DNA from: Clostridium sp. CAG:964
GTDB lineage: Bacteria > Bacillota > Clostridia > Oscillospirales > Acutalibacteraceae
DNA: 10,759 bases
Assembly: GCA_000435335.1 (NCBI GenBank)
Contig: FR891328.1
Location: forward strand, 35,647-46,405
Direction: 5' to 3'
The position numbers and the translations under genes were made by a program. Positions 6,946 to 10,759 of this stretch are shown here, one piece after another; within the stretch, counting starts at the first letter, position 1, and each line of letters starts with the position of its first letter. The notes under the pieces are model-generated. The model searched no databases. It was not told the origin of the DNA and saw only the letters and a list, made by a program, of their open reading frames with translations.

Positions 6946-8613
6946 TTACCGGTTTACATCGAGAATTGCACCTGTGTTGCCTGATGTAACCATTGCGGCA
7001 TATCTGGCCAAATAACCCGTTTTTATTCTTGGCTCCTTCGGCTGCCACTCTTTTCTTCTTTCTGCAAGCTCCTCGTCTGAAAGCTTAACATTAATTTTGT
7101 TTGCCATAATGTCTATAGAGATTATGTCGCCCTCCTTAATTAATGCAATAGGGCCGCCTACTGCTGCTTCAGGAGATACATGACCGATAGCTGCGCCTCT
7201 GGTAGCGCCCGAAAAACGACCGTCTGTAATAAGTGCAACTGTGCTTCCTAAGCCTCTGCCCATAATAGCCGAGGTAGGGTTAAGCATTTCTCTCATGCCA
7301 GGGCCTCCCTTTGGTCCCTCATAACGAATTACAACAACATCTCCATCGTGAATTTGGTCGCCCATTATAGCCTTCATAGCGTCCTCTTCGCAGTCAAATA
7401 CTCTGGCAGGACCTTCGTGCACAAGCATTTCAGGAGCAACTGCACTTCTTTTTACAACACATGAATCAGGAGCAATGTTGCCTCTTAGAACTGCTATGCC
7501 GCCTGTTTTGCTGTAAGGGTTATCAACCGGTCTGATAACCTCAGGATTCTTATTTTTGCAAAGAGCAATATTTTCGCCTACAGTTTTGCCTGTGACTGTC
7601 ATGCAGTCTGTATGTAAAAGACCAAGCTTATTAACCTCGTTCATAACAGCGTAAACGCCGCCTGCCTCGTTAAGGTCTTCCATATGGTGAGGGCCTGCCG
7701 GAGCAAGATGACATAGGTTAGGTACTTTATCGCTGATTTTATTTGCAATATCCAGATTGATTTCTATGCCTGCCTCGTGTGCAATAGCCGGCAGGTGTAG
7801 CATGCTGTTTGTACTGCAGCCAAGAGCCATATCAATAGTAAGGGCATTTTCAAAGGCCTCCTGAGTCATAATATCACGAGGCTTAATGTCCCTCTTCAGC
7901 AGCTCCATAATCTGCATGCCTGCCTTTTTTGCAAGGCGTATTCTCTCTGAATATACAGCCGGAATAGTACCGTTGCCACGCAAACCCATACCAAGAACCT
8001 CTGTAAGGCAGTTCATTGAGTTTGCTGTGTACATACCTGAACACGAGCCGCATGTTGGACAGGTTTTTTCTTCGTATTCTGTCAGCTCTTCCTCAGAAAT
8101 TTTGCCTGCTGCATAAGCACCAACAGCTTCAGAGGCAGCCGAAAAGCTAACCTTGCAGCCGTTTACCGTACCTGCAAGCATAGGGCCGCCGCTTACGAAT
8201 ATTGTAGGAATATTCATTCTGGCAGCTGCCATTAACAAGCCCGGAACATTCTTGTCGCAGTTTGGAATCATAACCAATGCGTCAAAGCCGTGAGCCATTG
8301 TCATACACTCTGTAGAATCGGCTATTAGGTCACGGGTTACAAGCGAATACTTCATTCCTTGATGTCCCATAGCAATTCCGTCACATACTGCTATAGCCGG
8401 AAAAACAGCCGGAGTACCGCCTGCCATAGCTACGCCAAGCTTTACAGCCTCTGTAATCTTGTCAATATTCATATGTCCCGGAACAATTTCATTAAATGAA
8501 CTTACAATACCTATGAGCGGTCTTTTCTGCTCCTCTGCCGTAAATCCAAGAGCATTAAAAAGCGTTCTGTGTGGTGCATTCTGTGCACCGTTTTTTATTG
8601 CGTCACTTCTCAT
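6946..8613 (-). CDS. ilvD: Dihydroxy-acid dehydratase
   Basis: A 555-residue IlvD/Edd-family enzyme of normal length. It dehydrates 2,3-dihydroxy-3-methylbutanoate and its ethyl homologue to the keto acids that become valine, leucine and isoleucine. Visible motifs are VPGHMNIDK, AVCDGIAMGHQGMKYSL, NCDKNVPG (C119, K121), TCPTCGSCSGMYTANSMNC (cluster cysteine C191), YEGPKGGPGM and the catalytic-serine motif ITDGRFSGATRG. Where [2Fe-2S] enzymes carry Cys (P-C-N), this one has P-G-H, as in E. coli, so an oxygen-sensitive [4Fe-4S] cluster is likely; that is inference from comparison. The ATG beginning MRSDAIKNG lies behind AAGGA; an upstream TTG is less likely. It stands alone, without other ilv/leu genes, under its own promoter and terminator. 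Confidence 0.96.
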   Translation of the reverse strand: MRSDAIKNGAQNAPHRTLFNALGFTAEEQKRPLIGIVSSFNEIVPGHMNIDKITEAVKLGVAMAGGTPAVFPAIAVCDGIAMGHQGMKYSLVTRDLIADSTECMTMAHGFDALVMIPNCDKNVPGLLMAAARMNIPTIFVSGGPMLAGTVNGCKVSFSAASEAVGAYAAGKISEEELTEYEEKTCPTCGSCSGMYTANSMNCLTEVLGMGLRGNGTIPAVYSERIRLAKKAGMQIMELLKRDIKPRDIMTQEAFENALTIDMALGCSTNSMLHLPAIAHEAGIEINLDIANKISDKVPNLCHLAPAGPHHMEDLNEAGGVYAVMNEVNKLGLLHTDCMTVTGKTVGENIALCKNKNPEVIRPVDNPYSKTGGIAVLRGNIAPDSCVVKRSAVAPEMLVHEGPARVFDCEEDAMKAIMGDQIHDGDVVVIRYEGPKGGPGMREMLNPTSAIMGRGLGSTVALITDGRFSGATRGAAIGHVSPEAAVGGPIALIKEGDIISIDIMANKINVKLSDEELAERRKEWQPKEPRIKTGYLARYAAMVTSGNTGAILDVNR

Positions 8614-8707
8614 TTCATACAATCCTTTCTTACAATCTTATTTCTGATATATTTTGCAAGGAATATATTTTAAAAAGAATATACTCTACCCTACGGGATT
8701 TATTATC

Positions 8708-8736
8708 ATTATAAAATTAATAATTGTTACTGTCAA
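8708..8736 (-). promoter_or_regulatory. Full-consensus sigma-A promoter of ilvD
   Basis: The minus strand has TTGACA (8731-8736), exactly 17 bases, then TATAAT (8708-8713): no mismatch to the housekeeping consensus. The predicted leader is about 88 bases, AT-rich, with a CCCGTAGGG near its 5' end. It is too short for a T-box, and no leader peptide starting with ATG was seen. Confidence 0.85.
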
Positions 8737-8813
8737 GAAGTATTGCCGCATAAGTAAAGAATGTTTTTCGGCCCATTTTGTCAATGACCCTCTATATAAT
8801 TCTTAGACTCTTC

Positions 8814-9530
8814 TCAATCGGAAGGCTGCCCATTGTCTGTATGCTTTTCCTTTCCTTCCTGTGTAAAGCATACAACAGCGACTACCACAAGTAGCAATAC
8901 CGCTGCCGCAACACCTGCAATAATCCATATCGTTAACGAATTGCTGTCGTTTTCATTTTCAACCGGTATGCCGTCTGCGGTTGCAGCGTCCTGTTTCATT
9001 GCGTCTATACCGTCTACGGGATTTACTACTTCTCCGTCATATTTGCCCTTTTCGATTTGTTCATTTATTGAATAGTCAGATGAAGTCATATCCTTTAAAT
9101 CTGTATCGCACATTTCGGTTACAGCTAGCTTTATTTCATTGCTTGAAGCCTTTTCTTTTATCTTAAAGGATGCTGAAATAAGCAGCTTTTCTTCCTTAAA
9201 ATCAAAGCCCTTTGCAACATCAATAGCTGCAAACTTTATTGACCCTGCCTTTTCGGAATTGGCAATGGTTTGTCCCAAATTCGGTACATTAATGCTGCTT
9301 TTGTCCAATTCCAAGGAATCACTGTCATAATTAATTTCAGCATTTATGCCGGAGCAGTTTTTGTCTGCCTTTAGCTTTACAGTAAATGTAACCGTATCTC
9401 CTTCGTTAAATTCCTTTGAATTAACGGTAACAGTATTTGCGGCAAAAACCATAATCACACTCATAGGAATCATTAAGGCTGCTGCAAAGCAATTTATTAT
9501 TCTACTGACTATACGACTGCTTTTTCTCAC
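8814..9530 (-). CDS. Membrane-anchored single-cohesin surface protein
   Basis: This 238-residue protein has a signal peptide (basic start, hydrophobic 11-29, likely cut at VFA-AN near 30/31). A cohesin-like domain follows at about 33-165, with FNEGDTVTFTVKLKADKNCS, GINAEINYDSDSLEL and LLISASFKIK marking the beta-sandwich strands. An acidic linker leads to a membrane helix at about 199-222 and a 16-residue hydrophilic tail. No LPxTG motif or SLH domain is present, so the helix itself should hold the cohesin on the outer membrane face. Cohesins bind dockerins in cellulosomes. The start is a GTG behind GGAGG. The next gene upstream encodes a dockerin protein with a related domain, suggesting joint function. 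No clear terminator separates it from ilvD. Cohesin type and dockerin partner are unknown. Confidence 0.82.
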   Translation of the reverse strand: MRKSSRIVSRIINCFAAALMIPMSVIMVFAANTVTVNSKEFNEGDTVTFTVKLKADKNCSGINAEINYDSDSLELDKSSINVPNLGQTIANSEKAGSIKFAAIDVAKGFDFKEEKLLISASFKIKEKASSNEIKLAVTEMCDTDLKDMTSSDYSINEQIEKGKYDGEVVNPVDGIDAMKQDAATADGIPVENENDSNSLTIWIIAGVAAAVLLLVVVAVVCFTQEGKEKHTDNGQPSD

Positions 9531-9673
9531 TATAGAATTCCTCCATACTGATTATATAAATAATTTTTTCTGTGTACTGGTTTACTCTCTGTTTTTGATA
9601 CTCACGCAAATTGAGCAAGCAACAAAATTAAATATCGATATGCTTACATTAGCACTAAAAAAATAAAAACCTT

Positions 9674-9694
9674 TTTTGCCACACATCGGCAAAA
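9674..9694 (-). terminator. Terminator-like hairpin upstream of the cohesin gene
   Basis: A 7-bp stem TTTTGCC/GGCAAAA with a 7-base loop. On the minus strand a T-rich run (TTTTTATTTTTTT) follows after AAGG. It sits about 145 bases before the cohesin start and has no gene directly ahead of it, so it would end either a small RNA or a regulated leader. Confidence 0.5.
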
Positions 9695-9790
9695 GCTTAG
9701 CTTTACATATACGGACGCTTATCCCCAATGCCTGCAAAGCCCTGCTAACACAAATAGCCTGCAATAAGCTTTTTCGCCTGCTCAAGCGCC
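9674..9790 (-). ncRNA. Candidate structured RNA or leader (unassigned)
   Basis: On the minus strand 9784-9790 can pair with 9714-9720 over 7 bp; one pair is G-U in the minus-strand RNA but would be A-C on the plus strand, which favours minus-strand transcription. Part of the same 3' segment (9717-9722) can instead pair with 9764-9769, and 9768-9772 can pair with 9736-9740, so the pairings exclude each other. A terminator-like hairpin ends the segment. I recognise no known riboswitch consensus and no good promoter. A dispersed repeat or a decayed gene are alternatives. Confidence 0.25.
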
Positions 9791-9818
9791 AATAACAATA
9801 TCATAAAAATAAACGAAA

Positions 9819-9849
9819 TAGCAAGCACCACAAAGTGCAGTGCTTGCTA
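9819..9849 (-). terminator. Terminator hairpin of the dockerin gene
   Basis: A perfect 10-bp stem (9819-9828 with 9840-9849, TAGCAAGCAC/GTGCTTGCTA) with a possible inner CAC/GTG stem. On the minus strand it is followed by ATTTCGTTTATTTTT. It begins 41 bases after the dockerin-gene stop. Confidence 0.75.
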
Positions 9850-9878
9850 AAACCAATTAAATTTACCACTTAATTAAG

Positions 9879-9905
9879 ATATCATATTCTTTATATCATA
9901 TTCTT
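9879..9905. repeat. Tandem duplication spanning the dockerin-gene stop codon
   Basis: ATATCATATTCTT occurs at 9879-9891 and again at 9893-9905, a 14-base unit repeated with one intervening base. The outer copy read in frame would give KNMIS then stop, so the duplication appears to have created the present, slightly earlier stop. Confidence 0.8.
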
Positions 9906-10759
9906 CAACGCTGAAATATCTCTCATAGTAAATCTACCGTCACCGTTTATATCGGCTGCCTTAAGCTGCTCTACCGTAATCTTGTCCACATCTGCATACC
10001 ACGCACAAATTAATGTGTAGTCTGCATATGTCAAACTGCCGTTACCGTCCAAGTCACCAAGAAGCACCTTAGGCTCTACACGAACACAAGCCTCAAATGA
10101 CGCACCGTTTTTCGGCTGTTTATAATCGTCAACATATGTTTCGGTGTTGCTATTACTAGCATCACAAAGCTCTCTCATTCTGTACGAAAGTGTAGTTGTA
10201 CAATCCTCTTTAGCGATAAACTGCAAGCAAATCAGCTTCTGAACCGTTCCTGTGTTGTAGTTTAAGCCCTGCGACAAATCATCAACATTCTTGATATTCA
10301 AATACGTTGCCCTACCAAGATAATTTGTTGAGGATTTGAATATATCACCAGGGAATACGCTTGGCCTTACATTGCTGTCGCCCAATGCGTAATCCACCTG
10401 TGCAGTACCCGATGCATAGCCGTTATTCTCGGCAAATTCCTTGTTTATTTCAAGCTTGTCTTTATCATAGAACATATCTACTGTCCAGCCTGAAATATCA
10501 ATGCCTGTTGAAGGCAAGATCAATTCTACCCAATAATCGATCTTGTCGCCCTTCTTAACGGTTACCTCTGTTGTAGCTGTAGTTGGTATCTGTGTCGGCT
10601 GCTCTGTAGGAGCCTCTGTCGGGGCCACTGTAGGAGCCTCTGTTGGGGCCACTGTAGGTGCCTCTGTTGGAGCCACTGTAGGTGCCTCTGTTGGCTGTTC
10701 GCTGGAAATAACCTTATAGCCCTGTCCGAACTTAGCACCGTTTGCAGCCTGGTACTTGC
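9891..10759 (-). CDS. Cohesin-like plus dockerin protein, adaptor scaffoldin-like (5' end outside window)
   Basis: Open to the right edge, so the N terminus is missing; 288 residues are visible. Residues 1-19 end an unidentified domain (KYQAANGAKFGQGYKVISS). A Thr/Pro/Glu linker (20-64) holds VAPTEAPT repeats. Residues about 65-230 look like a cohesin-type beta-sandwich: VTVKKGDKIDYWVEL, WTVDMFYDKDKLEI, KLICLQFIAKED and YRMRELCD parallel the neighbouring cohesin protein (its last block is VTEMCD). A dockerin closes the protein (232-288) with two calcium loops: DLDGNGSLTYAD (D235, D237, N239, D246) and DINGDGRFTMRD (D269, N271, D273, D280). Dockerins plug enzymes or adaptors into cohesins on extracellular scaffolds. 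The central domain could instead be a related carbohydrate-binding or X-type module. Dockerin assignment is firm; the cohesin-like call is moderate. Confidence 0.85.
   Translation of the reverse strand, partial: KYQAANGAKFGQGYKVISSEQPTEAPTVAPTEAPTVAPTEAPTVAPTEAPTEQPTQIPTTATTEVTVKKGDKIDYWVELILPSTGIDISGWTVDMFYDKDKLEINKEFAENNGYASGTAQVDYALGDSNVRPSVFPGDIFKSSTNYLGRATYLNIKNVDDLSQGLNYNTGTVQKLICLQFIAKEDCTTTLSYRMRELCDASNSNTETYVDDYKQPKNGASFEACVRVEPKVLLGDLDGNGSLTYADYTLICAWYADVDKITVEQLKAADINGDGRFTMRDISALKNMI
10606..10695 (-). repeat. 24-base tandem repeat encoding VAPTEAPT
   Basis: About 3.75 copies of a 24-base unit begin at 10606, 10630, 10654 and 10678. Copies differ at a few third positions. Each encodes VAPTEAPT in the linker of the dockerin protein, a typical extended and probably O-glycosylated spacer between extracellular domains. 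Confidence 0.92.

Larger units (their letters stand above)
9531..9890. other. Gene-free 360-base spacer between the cohesin and dockerin genes
   Basis: No convincing gene lies here. From the right it holds the dockerin-gene terminator hairpin, a segment with three GCCTGC copies and several competing pairings, a second terminator-like hairpin, and an AT-rich stretch ending in the cohesin-gene ribosome binding site. A TATAAT at 9551-9556 exists, but a transcript from it would start inside that binding site. A 67-codon open frame across it has no ribosome binding site or recognisable motif and is probably not a gene. Confidence 0.6.

Noticed and set aside
8614..8700. Possible CodY box or T-box in the ilvD leader
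   Set aside because: The best CodY-like match (ATATATCAGAAATAA) fits only about 9 of 15 positions, and the leader is far too short for a T-box.
8738..8813. Terminator for the cohesin gene
   Set aside because: Only a 4-bp GCCG/CGGC pairing with a long loop and no T-run was found, so I could not support one; read-through into ilvD remains possible.
9582..9785. A 67-codon minus-strand open frame in the cohesin/dockerin spacer
   Set aside because: No ribosome binding site, no recognisable domain, and it runs through a terminator-like hairpin and its T-tract. Probably chance or a decayed remnant.
10606..10695. Short tandem repeats that could suggest a CRISPR array
   Set aside because: The units are contiguous without spacers and encode an in-frame VAPTEAPT linker.

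Overview
The window looks like a low-to-moderate GC Firmicute chromosome, most likely an anaerobic gut clostridium of the Ruminococcus / Eubacterium siraeum type (Oscillospiraceae). This is an inference from the AGGAGG-type ribosome binding sites, AT-rich spacers, a VanW-family protein, an IlvD with the E. coli-type cluster signature, and a cohesin/dockerin gene pair. No rRNA, tRNA, CRISPR array, insertion sequence or phage gene was seen.

Left part (1-3810). A truncated glycolipid-type glycosyltransferase gene (minus) is divergent from a VanW-family membrane protein gene (plus). The vanW gene ends in a strong terminator. It is followed by a plus-strand gene for a PP2C phosphatase with a C-terminal membrane anchor. 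A bidirectional terminator separates this part from the convergent block to its right. All three genes concern the envelope or signalling at the membrane.

Middle (3888-8740), all minus strand: ogt (DNA alkyl repair), then a tight cluster rsmE - mtn - pdxK (16S rRNA methylation, SAH/MTA nucleosidase, vitamin B6 kinase). Upstream of these is a lone ilvD (branched-chain amino acid synthesis) with its own full-consensus promoter and terminator. RsmE makes SAH and MTAN removes SAH, so that pairing makes metabolic sense.

Right part (8814-10759), minus strand. One gene encodes a small secreted protein with a single cohesin-like domain and a C-terminal transmembrane anchor. Upstream, running off the window edge, is a secreted protein with a VAPTEAPT-repeat linker, a second cohesin-like domain and a C-terminal two-repeat dockerin. 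Together they look like an adaptor plus membrane anchor of a cellulosome-like surface complex, and they are the most interesting content here. The 360-base gap between them carries two hairpin terminators and a segment with mutually exclusive pairings that could be a small RNA or a cis-regulatory leader.

Four of the promoters I can place share the extended -10 form TGTTATAAT or TGTTATTAT. Functions are read from motifs by eye; no database search was possible.
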